From: Ignavibacteria bacterium | GTDB taxonomy: Bacteria; Bacteroidota; Ignavibacteria; Tepidaquicellales; Tepidaquicellaceae | Length of the DNA stretch: 64,000 nt | Direction: 5' to 3' | Assembly: GCA_019694675.1 (NCBI GenBank) | Contig: JAIBBK010000035.1 | Coordinates: 1-64,000 of the forward strand | Shown here: positions 35,460 through 44,198 of the stretch, in pieces | Layout: every line of letters begins with the position of its first letter | Numbering within the stretch: the first letter of the stretch is position 1 | Notes under the pieces: generated by a model | The model's database searches: none | Seen by the model: only the letters and a program-made list of their open reading frames with translations | Told to the model about the DNA's origin: nothing | Made by a program: the position numbers and the translations under genes

Positions 35460-36857
35460 ATGAAGAAACAACTCAAATACTTACTGATCCTTTCCGCGCT
35501 TCTCTTATCAGCATCTGCCGAAGCTCAGCTTCCAAATCAGAACATGTATTTGCTGAGAGCGCTCAATCAGCATCCTGTGTCTCAGGGTGCAGCTTATTCG
35601 GCGCTCTGGGGCTACAGGGCTCCGGACGGCAGGGAGTATGCAATTCTCGGCTGCGACAGCGGAACAGCTTTTGTTGACATTACCGATTCGGCAAATATCA
35701 GAGAAGTGGACTTTGTGCCGGGGCCGGTTTCAGACTGGAGAGAGATGAAGACTTACTCTCACTATGCATACATTGTATCTGAAGCACAGAACAGCGCGCT
35801 CCAGATTGTTGATCTTCAGTACCTTCCGGATTCAGTCAGGTTTGTGAAGAAATTCACCGTGCCGGGATATACAACCACGCACACGATCTCTCAGTCGGGA
35901 CCATACCTTTACCTCAACGGTGCAAATTCCAGTTTCGTGCAAAACGGCGGAATAGCCATCCTTGATCTGACCATTGATCCGGAAACCCCGGTTCTGAAAG
36001 GAAAATGGACAACACTGTATGTTCATGACTGCAGAGTTGAAAATGATACAATATGGGCAGCGAACATCTACGATGAAGAAGTGACAATCATTGATGCCAG
36101 GAACAAGAATTCGATGACAACTATCAGGACATTTCAGAATCTACCGGGTTCCGGGCCGCACAATACAGCTCTGTCATCAGACAGAAAGAGGCTCTTCGTA
36201 ACCGACGAGATCGGCACAGCTCCGTTCAGACTTAAGGTGTGGAACGTTGAGAATCCGGCAAACCCCATATTTGTCACTAACTGGCAGCCTACGAATATTA
36301 CTACATCAATTGTGCATAACATTGAGACTTACGGAAATTTTGCGGTCATTGCACATTATACGGCCGGTGTCAGGGTGCTGAACATTTCGAATCCCGACGC
36401 ACCACAGGAAGTTGCATGGTACGATACTTACCCGTCCAATAACGGCCAGTCATACAACGGCTGCTGGGGAGTTTACATGTTCCCGTCAGGAAAGATAATT
36501 GCATCAGACAGGCAGACAGGGCTATATGTGCTTAAAACAACGTTCCCTCTTACTGGCACCGGGCACAGCAATTCAGCCCCGGTTCCGGACGGTTACAGCC
36601 TTGAGCAAAATTATCCTAACCCGTTCAATCCTTCTACAAAAATAAAGTTCTCCATAGCAAAGAACTCTGAAGTGAGCCTGAACGTCTATGATCTCTCCGG
36701 CAAGCTTGTTGCAGATGTCCTTAATGACAAGAGGGACGGAGGCACATATGAAGTTGAATTCAGTGCACAGAGATACGGACTCGCAAGCGGCACTTATTAT
36801 TACAAGCTCAAAGCAGGAGACTTTGTGCAAACAAGGAAGATGACACTCGTGAAGTAA
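35460..36857 (+). CDS. Choice-of-anchor B family protein with T9SS domain (copy 2)
   Basis: The 465-residue protein is a tandem paralogue of the gene 15 bases upstream: nearly identical blocks include SALWGYRAPDGREYAILG, DITDSANIREVDFV, WREMKTYSHYAY, VHDCR, IWAANIY, VHN-E-YGNFAVIAHYTAG and NGCWGVYMFPSGKII. Signal peptide (LLILSALLLSASAEAQ) and Por sorting domain (LEQNYPNPFNPSTKIKF) are present. Differences cluster in the linker between blades. The pair probably came from one duplication; a terminator follows copy 2, so they likely form one transcript. Confidence 0.85.
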   Translation: MKKQLKYLLILSALLLSASAEAQLPNQNMYLLRALNQHPVSQGAAYSALWGYRAPDGREYAILGCDSGTAFVDITDSANIREVDFVPGPVSDWREMKTYSHYAYIVSEAQNSALQIVDLQYLPDSVRFVKKFTVPGYTTTHTISQSGPYLYLNGANSSFVQNGGIAILDLTIDPETPVLKGKWTTLYVHDCRVENDTIWAANIYDEEVTIIDARNKNSMTTIRTFQNLPGSGPHNTALSSDRKRLFVTDEIGTAPFRLKVWNVENPANPIFVTNWQPTNITTSIVHNIETYGNFAVIAHYTAGVRVLNISNPDAPQEVAWYDTYPSNNGQSYNGCWGVYMFPSGKIIASDRQTGLYVLKTTFPLTGTGHSNSAPVPDGYSLEQNYPNPFNPSTKIKFSIAKNSEVSLNVYDLSGKLVADVLNDKRDGGTYEVEFSAQRYGLASGTYYYKLKAGDFVQTRKMTLVK

Positions 36858-36881
36858 TATCGGTTCACATGAAGTTTCAGG

Positions 36882-36918
36882 GCCCGGCATTTGGAAGAGT
36901 GCCGGGCTTTTTCTTTTT
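36882..36918 (+). terminator. Rho-independent terminator after the T9SS pair
   Basis: GCCCGGCA pairs with TGCCGGGC over 8 bp around a 10-nt loop, followed by TTTTTCTTTTT. It lies 24 bases after the stop of copy 2 and ahead of the pst operon. Confidence 0.88.
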
Positions 36919-36992
36919 GCAGATGTCAGTTTACAATTTGTTTACAAAGACAGATATTCAAATTGGGTATTTTTGAAGAAAACAAAACGCAA

Positions 36993-38042
36993 ATGAATAA
37001 AATAGTATTGTTAATTTTTTGTTTAGTGTTGTTTGCATCATGCGGGAAGAATGAAAAGACCGAAGCTCCAAAGACATCTCAATTGAACGGTGCAGGTGCA
37101 ACGTTCCCATATCCTCTGTACTCAAAGTGGTTCAACGAATATGCCAAGATAAACAAGGATGCGAAGATCAACTACCAGTCCATCGGCAGCGGCGGCGGCA
37201 TAAAGCAGATAACCGAAGGAACAGTTGATTTCGGAGCAACAGACAGCCCGATGTCGGATGAAGAGATAAAGAAGGCGAATGAAAAGAACAACAACAGCAT
37301 AATTCATATACCTACCGTGATAGGTTCCGTGGTACTCACATACAACGTTCCGGGACTTGCGAAGGAACTCAATCTTACTGCAGAAACTATCTCCGGCATT
37401 TTCATGGGGACGATCAAGAAGTGGAATGATCCGCTGATAGCCAAAGAGAATCCGGGTGTAAGCCTGCCAGACAAGGACATAATTGTCTGCTACAGGACTG
37501 ATGGCAGCGGTACTACATACGTGTTCACCGATTTTCTCGGTAAGGTAAGTCCGGATTGGAAATCAAAGGTCGGGGTTGCAAAGGATGTGAAGTTCCCGGT
37601 TGGACAGGGAGGCAAAGGCAATGAGGGTGTGACCGGACTTGTAAAACAGCTTGAATATTCCATCGGATATGTTGAGCTGGTGTATGCCCTTCAGAACAAG
37701 CTTCAGTATGCTCTTGTTAAGAATTCGGAGGGTGAGTTTGTGAAGCCTTCACTTGATGCGCTTACAAAGGCCGCCGAACAGTCAGTTGCTGAAATGCCGG
37801 ATGATCTGAGATTGTCCATTACAAATGCGGGCGGCAAGGGTTCATATCCGATATCAAGCTACACTTATCTGCTTGTTTACGAGAAGCAAAAGGATGCTTT
37901 CAAAGGTAAGGTGCTTAAGGAATTCCTGACCTGGGCGCTTTCTTCCGGTGAGAGTTATGCATCGGAGCTTGGCTACGCTCCGCTGCCCAAAGCCGTGATT
38001 GAAAAGGCAATGCTGAAGGTGAATAAGATTGTTGTGCCGTAA
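36993..38042 (+). CDS. pstS: Phosphate ABC transporter, substrate-binding lipoprotein
   Basis: I use the ATG at 36993: it gives a lipoprotein signal (IVLLIFCLVLFAS-Cys) and 349 residues. The mature protein is a two-lobe phosphate-binding protein with NGAGATFPYPLYSKW, SIGSGGGIKQI, DFGATDSPMS, RTDGSGTTYVFTDFL and GQGGKGNEGV, the phosphate-contacting segments of PstS. It captures phosphate in the periplasm for PstCAB. The space before it is A/T rich and probably holds the operon promoter; a PHO box cannot be assigned by eye. Confidence 0.93.
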   Translation: MNKIVLLIFCLVLFASCGKNEKTEAPKTSQLNGAGATFPYPLYSKWFNEYAKINKDAKINYQSIGSGGGIKQITEGTVDFGATDSPMSDEEIKKANEKNNNSIIHIPTVIGSVVLTYNVPGLAKELNLTAETISGIFMGTIKKWNDPLIAKENPGVSLPDKDIIVCYRTDGSGTTYVFTDFLGKVSPDWKSKVGVAKDVKFPVGQGGKGNEGVTGLVKQLEYSIGYVELVYALQNKLQYALVKNSEGEFVKPSLDALTKAAEQSVAEMPDDLRLSITNAGGKGSYPISSYTYLLVYEKQKDAFKGKVLKEFLTWALSSGESYASELGYAPLPKAVIEKAMLKVNKIVVP

Positions 38043-38087
38043 CCGGCATCAATTCTCTTTGCCCAAAACAATTAACTGAAACTGATT

Positions 38088-39026
38088 CTGGAAACCGGAA
38101 CATCCCACAAGGAGATTAAGAGCAGAAAGAAAGCCGGCGACATCATATTCGAGAATATCACACTGATATTTGCTCTGATAGTGTCTGCATTGGTTATCCT
38201 GATAGCTCTGGAAATGTACAAGGATTCCGCCGAAAGCAGAGAGATGTTCGGATTCGGATTCATCTTTTCTTCAGAATGGAATCCGGTCACCGAGCAGTTC
38301 GGTGCTCTTCCGTTCATATTCGGAACGGTTGTCTCATCCCTGCTTGCACTTTTACTTTCTCTTCCTGTAAGCATCGGCGTGGCTGTGTTCCTTTCGGAGA
38401 TCGCACCTTCATCCATCCGTTCGCCGTTCAGTTTCCTCATTGAAATTCTTGCGGCAATACCGAGTATCATTTACGGATTCTGGGGCATATTTGTGTTTGC
38501 ACCGTTCATGAGAAATACTGTACAGCCCTTTCTGCAAAGCTACTTCGGATTCCTTCCGTTCTTTCAGGGGGTCATTTACGGTACCGGACTTCTGACTGCT
38601 TCCATCATTCTGGCAATAATGATAACGCCGATAATCACTGCAGTGACAAGAGATGTACTGAAGGCAATACCTGTATCTCAAAGGGAAGCGGCTTATGCTC
38701 TCGGCGCAACCAAGTGGGAGGCCATCAAGATGGCTTTGCTCAATGCAAAGAGCGGTATTCTCGGAGGTGCGGTTCTCGGGCTCGGAAGGGCGATAGGGGA
38801 GACAATGGCAGTTACAATGGTAATTGGCAATAAGGCACAGATCAAGGCCTCGCTTTTTGAGCCCGCCTATTCAATGGCATCGGTTATTGCAAATGAGTTT
38901 GCGGAGGCTTCGGGGAGTCTGCACATAAGCGCACTTATTGAAGTCGGGCTTATCCTTTTTGGCGTGACGTTTGTCATAAACTCTCTGGCACGGCTCTTAA
39001 TTTACAGCGTAACACGAAACGCATGA
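38088..39026 (+). CDS. pstC: Phosphate ABC transporter permease PstC
   Basis: The permease has the expected six-segment MetI-like core with VSLREAAYALGATKW-type coupling helix (SQREAAYALGATKWE) and GRAIGETMAV. The only canonical start, GTG at 38181, would begin in the middle of the first membrane helix (FENITLIFALIVSALVILI). The open frame extends back to 38076 with a PstC-like basic N-terminus (KSRKKAGDIIFENI) but no ATG, GTG or TTG; I use the CTG at 38088 (312 residues) as best guess, CTG at 38076 or 38082 being alternatives. The gene overlaps pstA by 4 bases. Confidence 0.85.
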   Translation: METGTSHKEIKSRKKAGDIIFENITLIFALIVSALVILIALEMYKDSAESREMFGFGFIFSSEWNPVTEQFGALPFIFGTVVSSLLALLLSLPVSIGVAVFLSEIAPSSIRSPFSFLIEILAAIPSIIYGFWGIFVFAPFMRNTVQPFLQSYFGFLPFFQGVIYGTGLLTASIILAIMITPIITAVTRDVLKAIPVSQREAAYALGATKWEAIKMALLNAKSGILGGAVLGLGRAIGETMAVTMVIGNKAQIKASLFEPAYSMASVIANEFAEASGSLHISALIEVGLILFGVTFVINSLARLLIYSVTRNA

Positions 39027-39895
39027 GCACTCCCGCAAAGATATATGGCCCACCGAAAAATCTTGCAAGGAGAAAGTTCACAAACTCCCTGATGATCACA
39101 CTCTGCGTTGTGGCCGGGGTAGTAACAATACTTCCGCTTCTCTACATTTTCTTCTATACGACCAAATCGGGATTGTCGTCAGTCAATATCGACTTTTTCA
39201 CTCAGCTTCCGAAGCCCGTTGGTGAATCCGGCGGCGGAATGGCAAATGCAATTGTCGGAAGCATAATCCTCATTGGACTTGGAAGCCTTGTCGGAATACC
39301 CGTTGGAATACTCGCAGGCATATACGTTTCCGAATATTCCAAGAGCATTGTATCCACGATCGTCAAATTCACAACGGATGTACTGAGCGGAATTCCATCA
39401 ATAATTGTCGGTATCTTTGCATACGGAATAATCGTCCTTCCGATGAAACGATTCTCGGCGCTTGCAGGCGGATTTGCTTTGGGAATACTGATGATACCCA
39501 CTATCACTAAGGTCACGGAGGAAATGCTGCGCCTTGTTCCTCAGACCCTGAGAGAAGCTTCGCTTGCTCTCGGAGTTTCCAGATGGAAGACCTCTTTGTT
39601 TGTTGTGCTTAAGACAGCATCATCTGGCATCATCACTGGCATTCTTCTTGCAATTGCAAGAGCCGCAGGGGAGACCGCGCCGTTGCTCTTCACGTCGTTC
39701 GGCAATTCTTTCTGGCAAACTTCCATCGATCAGCCGATGGCCGCTTTGCCCCTTCAGATATTTTCGTATGCAATTTCGCCTTACGAGGAATGGCACAGGC
39801 AGGCATGGGCCGGTGCGTTCGTGCTGATATTCCTCGTGTTTGTGGTCAACTTACTGGTAAGATACGTGACAAGGAGCAAGTATGGAGCTTCGTAA
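39023..39895 (+). CDS. pstA: Phosphate ABC transporter permease PstA
   Basis: The 290-residue permease has six predicted membrane segments and family marks: [35 protein letters not shown], the coupling helix [15 protein letters not shown] and [14 protein letters not shown]. With PstC it forms the phosphate channel. It starts in an ATGA overlap with pstC, and its end overlaps pstB by 14 bases. Confidence 0.95.
   Translation: MSTPAKIYGPPKNLARRKFTNSLMITLCVVAGVVTILPLLYIFFYTTKSGLSSVNIDFFTQLPKPVGESGGGMANAIVGSIILIGLGSLVGIPVGILAGIYVSEYSKSIVSTIVKFTTDVLSGIPSIIVGIFAYGIIVLPMKRFSALAGGFALGILMIPTITKVTEEMLRLVPQTLREASLALGVSRWKTSLFVVLKTASSGIITGILLAIARAAGETAPLLFTSFGNSFWQTSIDQPMAALPLQIFSYAISPYEEWHRQAWAGAFVLIFLVFVVNLLVRYVTRSKYGAS
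39871..39876 (+). promoter_or_regulatory. Ribosome binding site of pstB
   Basis: AAGGAG inside the end of pstA lies 5 bases before the ATG at 39882, supporting this start and the long N-terminus of PstB. Confidence 0.8.
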
Positions 39896-40739
39896 TGAAT
39901 CAGTAAAAATGCCTGAAGCAGCGGCAGATGATACGGAGATTCTGAATCCGGATCACGATCAGGATGATGCAGAAACGGATAAGGCCAGCAAGATCGCAGT
40001 TCAAACGGAGTCATTGTCAGTGTTTTTCAATGAACGTCCTGCAATCGAAGACATCAGTCTAAAGCTGCGCAGAAACAGAGTGACCGCAATAATCGGCCCG
40101 TCGGGCTGCGGAAAATCAACATTTCTCAGGGCGCTGAACCTGATGCATGAAATGACGCCGAAGTCAAGAGTCATAGGGAGGATCCGCATCCACGGAAAAG
40201 ATATAACCTCCAGCAGTTCGGTTGATGTAAGAAAGAAAGTGGGAATGGTCTTTCAGAAGCCCAATCCGTTTCCCACCATGTCAATCTACGACAATGTTGT
40301 TGCAGGTCTGCGGCTCAACGGAAAAAGAAGGAACTCAGAACTTGATGAGATAGTCGAGAGAAATCTGAAGCATGCAGGTTTGTGGGAGGAGGTCAAGGAC
40401 CGGCTTAAGGCCCCTGCACTCAGTCTCTCGGGCGGGCAGCAGCAGAGATTGTGCATCTCAAGGACGATTGCCGTGAATCCGGAAATAATACTGATGGATG
40501 AACCCACAAGCGCTCTGGACCCCATCTCGACAGCCAAGATCGAAGAGCTCATTTACAATTTCAAATCGGAGTATTCGATCATCATTGTAACTCATAACAT
40601 GCAGCAGGCGGCCAGGGTCAGCGACTCAACCGCCTTCTTATACCTTGGCAAGCTCATTGAGTTCTCAAAAACAAGGAGGATGTTCACGAATCCCAAAGAG
40701 AAACTCACTGAGGAATATGTAACAGGCAAGTTCGGATAG
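39882..40739 (+). CDS. pstB: Phosphate ABC transporter ATP-binding protein PstB
   Basis: The 285-residue ATPase energises PstCA. Walker [10 protein letters not shown] is at 72-80, the PstB-type FQKPNPFP near 124-131, signature LSGGQQQR at 182-189 and Walker B ILMDEP at 203-208, with the switch His in [10 protein letters not shown]. About 38 acidic residues precede the usual PstB start; the AAGGAG site supports the longer form. No phoU or phoR/phoB follows, which is the usual next gene, so Pho signalling genes must lie elsewhere. Confidence 0.95.
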   Translation: MELRNESVKMPEAAADDTEILNPDHDQDDAETDKASKIAVQTESLSVFFNERPAIEDISLKLRRNRVTAIIGPSGCGKSTFLRALNLMHEMTPKSRVIGRIRIHGKDITSSSSVDVRKKVGMVFQKPNPFPTMSIYDNVVAGLRLNGKRRNSELDEIVERNLKHAGLWEEVKDRLKAPALSLSGGQQQRLCISRTIAVNPEIILMDEPTSALDPISTAKIEELIYNFKSEYSIIIVTHNMQQAARVSDSTAFLYLGKLIEFSKTRRMFTNPKEKLTEEYVTGKFG

Positions 40740-40954
40740 ACACACGGTTGTCTGTTAGGGCCCGGCTTGTTATCCCGGGATTTCCCGCCCCGGATACCCA
40801 TCACACTCTGCCCACTGATCTTCAGTCGAAAAAAAGACAAATATGTTTATTCTTTGAATATATTTTGATATTTTCTTAAAAATTTCACACAAAGTAATTG
40901 CATATATTTGTGTGAACTTCCAATAAAAACTTAAGAATCTGCATTAACAGAGTA
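40740..40954. other. Intergenic region between pstB and L,D-transpeptidase gene
   Basis: The first ~100 bases are G/C rich with several short self-complementary runs (CCCGG/CCGGG) but no clean terminator. The last ~120 bases are A/T rich and contain the perfect 10-bp inverted repeat described separately and a TATATTTG element that resembles the Bacteroidota -7 box. Promoter activity for the L,D-transpeptidase gene is likely here. Confidence 0.5.
40884..40916. promoter_or_regulatory. Perfect 10-bp inverted repeat upstream of L,D-transpeptidase
   Basis: TTCACACAAA (40884-40893) and TTTGTGTGAA (40907-40916) are exact inverted copies separated by a 13-base A/T-rich spacer, ending 38 bases before the start codon. 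The size and symmetry suit a dimeric repressor or activator site (CRP-like half-sites TGTGA are contained in it); a hairpin in the leader RNA is the alternative. Confidence 0.5.
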
Positions 40955-41992
40955 ATGCTGAAGGGTAGAAATATATACTCTATCGCCTTGCCCGCGGCAG
41001 TGGTACTGCTTACTATCTCGGGATTTGTCGAGAGCATATTCGTAGCCAGGAACTACAAACCGGGTGCGCCGTCACTGTTTGTTGAAAGAGGCGAGCATAT
41101 ACACAATGCAGGCAGTGCCAACATTCTTTCTTCCGAAGACCTTATACCCGGTGTGCTTGACACAGTTTATACCGACAGAGAGTGCTGGCTGGAACTTCGA
41201 ATTGACAAGCAGAGATTGTATCAGCATTGGCGAGACGGAAGAACCGAGACATATCCGGTTTCAACAGGCAACCCGAACGGCGGCCCGACTTCACTTGAAT
41301 CAAGGCCCGGACTGTTTGCAATCTTTATGAAAGTTGAACATCACAAGTCATCTCAGTTCAACAGCTCAAACATGTACCACTTCATGCCGTTCAATCAGGG
41401 CATAGGATTTCATTCAATTGACGGAACATCATATTACGCTCACCTTGGAGTAAGGCCGAGTTCGCACGGATGCATAAGAATGAAACATGATGATGCAAAG
41501 AAACTTTTCAAGGATTGCCCGGAAGGCACACTGGTCCTGGTTTCAAAAGGCAAGACTGCCAGAACTGTTTCCTTTGCACCAAGGGATGCCGTTAACGGAC
41601 CTGAATATTCCAATGATCAAATGAGATGGATGCTTGCAATGAATCTCAGAAACCTCCTGACTGGAAATTACTTTGCCGAGTCCAGAGAACGTTTCATTAT
41701 TGATCCGAAAATAATTCCGAAGTCGGGGATCTATAACGGATATAATGCGGAAATGCCTGACAAGCAAAGAATTCCCAGGTCATTCCCGTCATTTACCGAG
41801 TCAAGAGACAATCTGAAGCTTGTGGAAAATCTGAAGCCTGAATCTGTGAATTTAGAGACTGCGTCAGTTAGCGCGCATGAAACGCTTGAGACGTTTGAGC
41901 AGGAGACACTTGTTGAATATGATAATCAGGTAGTGAAAGAGTATTTCAGCAATCCGGTCGGCGTGTTGCCGTATTTCGGACCCAAGAGGTAA
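40955..41992 (+). CDS. L,D-transpeptidase (YkuD domain)
   Basis: The 345-residue protein has an N-terminal membrane anchor or signal (~8-32) and a YkuD catalytic domain (~75-200) with the first His in GFHSID (His153) and SSHGCIRM, where His171 and Cys173 are catalytic. It makes 3-3 crosslinks in peptidoglycan or attaches proteins to it. The C-terminal ~140 residues are unusual for the family and low in conserved motifs. It is a single gene upstream of tonB (gap 90). Confidence 0.88.
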   Translation: MLKGRNIYSIALPAAVVLLTISGFVESIFVARNYKPGAPSLFVERGEHIHNAGSANILSSEDLIPGVLDTVYTDRECWLELRIDKQRLYQHWRDGRTETYPVSTGNPNGGPTSLESRPGLFAIFMKVEHHKSSQFNSSNMYHFMPFNQGIGFHSIDGTSYYAHLGVRPSSHGCIRMKHDDAKKLFKDCPEGTLVLVSKGKTARTVSFAPRDAVNGPEYSNDQMRWMLAMNLRNLLTGNYFAESRERFIIDPKIIPKSGIYNGYNAEMPDKQRIPRSFPSFTESRDNLKLVENLKPESVNLETASVSAHETLETFEQETLVEYDNQVVKEYFSNPVGVLPYFGPKR

Positions 41993-42070
41993 ATTCGTTC
42001 CGAAGATTTATTTGGAACAAAGTGAGAGCGAAAAAGTTATACAATAAAAACAAATCAAAACCCTAACCTG

Positions 42071-42077
42071 AAGGAGG
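42071..42077 (+). promoter_or_regulatory. Ribosome binding site of tonB
   Basis: AAGGAGG lies 5 bases before the ATG at 42083, one of the strongest sites in the window, and fixes the tonB start. Confidence 0.85.
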
Positions 42078-42082
42078 GAATC

Positions 42083-42937
42083 ATGTCAGAAAAAACAGAT
42101 AACCAGCCGGTCTTCGAGGAAATCGAAAGAAAGATGAAGTACGGTGCGCCTGAACTTCAAAGGCTTTACAAGAAGTTTGTAACTCGCGGACTGATCTTCG
42201 CAGTTATTCTTCATCTTGTGCTTGTATCCGGTTATGTCTTCGCGCTGTATCTTGACAAGGTCAGAGCCGAAAGAGAGAAATCAGATATGCAGAAAAGGGA
42301 GATAACTCTCGAAGAGCTCGACATTCCGCCGCCAATTGAGGATGTTCCGATCGAAGAGCCAAAGGCGGTTGCTCTCAAAGACCTTTCTGCTCTCGTACCC
42401 GAACCTGTAGCAAAGAAGGAGATCAAGGAAGAAGTTCAGCTGAAGACTCAGAAAGAACTTGAGGAGGTGAAGCTTCCCGTTGCATCCACAGGTACAGATG
42501 ATCCGAGCAAAGTAAACCCGAATGCGGAGTTCACAGGTAAGGTTCAGGAAAAGAAGGTTGAAGAGAAGGTTGAGAAGAAAGAAGAAAAGAAGAAGGATGT
42601 GTTCCAGCAGTTTGAAGTTGAGAAGGCTCCTGTTGCCGTCAACCTCGGAGCTGTAAAGGGCTCAATGCGGTATCCGGAAATTGCAAGGCAGTCCGGAATT
42701 GAAGGCAGGGTTGTAGCAAAGGTGCTGGTCGGAACCGACGGTTCGGTAATTAAGGTCGGCGGTATCAGCGGACCGGAAGTTTTCAGGGATGAAGTTGCAG
42801 ACAAGGTCATGAACCTTTCGTTCACACCGGCTCTGCAGAACGGTCAGCCCGTAAAGTGCTGGGTCAGCGTTCCGTTCAGTTTCACTTTGGGCGGAAAGAA
42901 GAAAGCTGCCGACGAGGATAAAGAAGAAGAAGAATAA
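42083..42937 (+). CDS. tonB: Energy transducer TonB
   Basis: The 284-residue protein carries proton-motive energy from ExbBD to outer-membrane receptors. It has a cytoplasmic lead (~1-33), one membrane segment (~36-54), a long periplasmic linker rich in Glu/Lys/Pro with PPPIED and VEEKVEKKEEKKK, and a C-terminal TonB domain (~190-275; YPEIARQSGIEGRVVAKVLVGTDGSV and FTPALQNGQPVKCWVSVPFSF). ExbB/ExbD genes, expected upstream, are absent here. It heads the run that includes a PstS-like lipoprotein and a TPR protein. Confidence 0.93.
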   Translation: MSEKTDNQPVFEEIERKMKYGAPELQRLYKKFVTRGLIFAVILHLVLVSGYVFALYLDKVRAEREKSDMQKREITLEELDIPPPIEDVPIEEPKAVALKDLSALVPEPVAKKEIKEEVQLKTQKELEEVKLPVASTGTDDPSKVNPNAEFTGKVQEKKVEEKVEKKEEKKKDVFQQFEVEKAPVAVNLGAVKGSMRYPEIARQSGIEGRVVAKVLVGTDGSVIKVGGISGPEVFRDEVADKVMNLSFTPALQNGQPVKCWVSVPFSFTLGGKKKAADEDKEEEE

Positions 42938-42963
42938 GTCGAATAACGTAAGAGTTTTGCAGT

Positions 42964-43209
42964 ATGAATGCTTCAATAATAGTCAACTTTGCAACGGCTG
43001 TGATTCTGCTCGTCGTGGGACTGCTTGTGATGTTCAGCATTATTCCTTCAGGAAACATGAACACGACAACTTACTATCTGTTTGCATTCATACTCATCGG
43101 CTACGGGATTTACAGGTTCATCAATACGTTTTCCAAAATAAAGCAGCACAAGCTTCAGGAAAGGATTGAGAAGATAGAAGAGGAGAGAGAAAAGCTCCTG
43201 GGAAAATGA
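42964..43209 (+). CDS. Small two-helix membrane protein
   Basis: The 81-residue protein has two hydrophobic segments (~7-27 and 37-55) joined by a short polar loop, and a charged C-terminal helix (KLQERIEKIEEEREKLL). It is conserved in position between tonB and a PstS-like gene in what appears to be one operon, and overlaps the next start by 4 bases. I do not recognise the family. Confidence 0.65.
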   Translation: MNASIIVNFATAVILLVVGLLVMFSIIPSGNMNTTTYYLFAFILIGYGIYRFINTFSKIKQHKLQERIEKIEEEREKLLGK

Positions 43210-44174
43210 AGCAGTTGTTCACTTACATTGCATTGCCGCTGTTTATCGCAGCGGTTTCATTTCTTGCCGGCTGTGACTTCGGCAAGATCAAGTCCACATC
43301 TACAACAGGCGAAATGAAGCTTGCAGTGGATGAGAACCAGGAACCCCTTATGAGAGCCGAGGTACTGGAATTTGAGAGGCTCAACCAGGAAGCGAAAGTA
43401 AAGATCGAAGTGGGTCCTACGAACAAGGTCCTTGCTGATCTTATAAACGGCGATGTAAAGACAGTTGTCTCAAGCAGGACTGTGAACGATGAAGAGAAGA
43501 AAATACTTCAGAACAACAAAACGGAATACAAGGAATATCCTATTGCAATAGACGGCATTGCTTTTGTCGTCAATCCGTCCAATCCGGCGGTAAGAGTCAC
43601 ATCCGCTGATCTCAAGGGAATACTGACAGGAGAGATAAAGAACTGGTCTTCAATTGTTTCACAGGACGAAGAGCAGAACAAGGCGCTGAAGTCACTTTCA
43701 GGAGCGGGCGATAAGATCACTGCTTACATTCAGAGAAAGAACTCATCTACCTATGACTATGTGAAGGACAGCATACTTAAGGGAGGGGACTATTCAACCT
43801 CTGCAGTGATATGCTCAACCACGGTACAGATTCTCGAAGGAGTGAGGTCCAATAAAGGTGCAGTGGGGATTGTGAGCATGAGCTGGCTGTCAAAAGGCGT
43901 TCAGGATGAAATTGATTCAACGGTAAGGGCTCTTCGCATTTCAAAGATCAGGGAGAACGGGAGGCAGGAGGACTTCAGGGAGTTTCATCAGGGATTGCTT
44001 GCAAACGGAAGTTATCCTTACAGACGTACAGTGTACCTGATATCTACTGAACTTGATATCAGACTTTCAACAGGTTTTATTACATTCATGACCCGGACTG
44101 ACGGACAGAAAATAGTTCTGAAATACGGACTGGTACCGGTCAGTCAGCCGGTCCGGACAATTCAATTAAACTGA
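43206..44174 (+). CDS. PstS-like substrate-binding lipoprotein of TonB cluster
   Basis: The 322-residue lipoprotein (signal ending FLAG-Cys) has the PBP-like fold of phosphate-binding proteins, but without the diagnostic phosphate loop sequences of the pstS at 36993: segments TSADLKGILTGEIKNWSSIV and AYIQRKNSSTYDYVKDSIL are PstS-like, while GSGGG and DGSGTT are missing. A tonB-PstS-like-TPR order is one I know from Bacteroidota genomes, where its function is not established. It starts in the ATGA overlap with the small membrane protein gene. Confidence 0.8.
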   Translation: MKQLFTYIALPLFIAAVSFLAGCDFGKIKSTSTTGEMKLAVDENQEPLMRAEVLEFERLNQEAKVKIEVGPTNKVLADLINGDVKTVVSSRTVNDEEKKILQNNKTEYKEYPIAIDGIAFVVNPSNPAVRVTSADLKGILTGEIKNWSSIVSQDEEQNKALKSLSGAGDKITAYIQRKNSSTYDYVKDSILKGGDYSTSAVICSTTVQILEGVRSNKGAVGIVSMSWLSKGVQDEIDSTVRALRISKIRENGRQEDFREFHQGLLANGSYPYRRTVYLISTELDIRLSTGFITFMTRTDGQKIVLKYGLVPVSQPVRTIQLN

Positions 44175-44198
44175 AACACGCACAAACAAAACTCAAAA

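Noticed and set aside
36968..36975. TATTTTTG before pstS as a Bacteroidota -7 box
   Set aside because: The motif fits TAnnTTTG, but no TTG or TTTG lies 19-21 bases upstream, so I do not call a promoter.
40592..40840. 82-codon minus-strand frame over the end of pstB
   Set aside because: Shadow of pstB with no independent support.
42000..42028. GTTCC/GGAAC inverted repeat after the L,D-transpeptidase gene
   Set aside because: Stem of 5 bp with a long A/T loop and no T run; too weak for a terminator.
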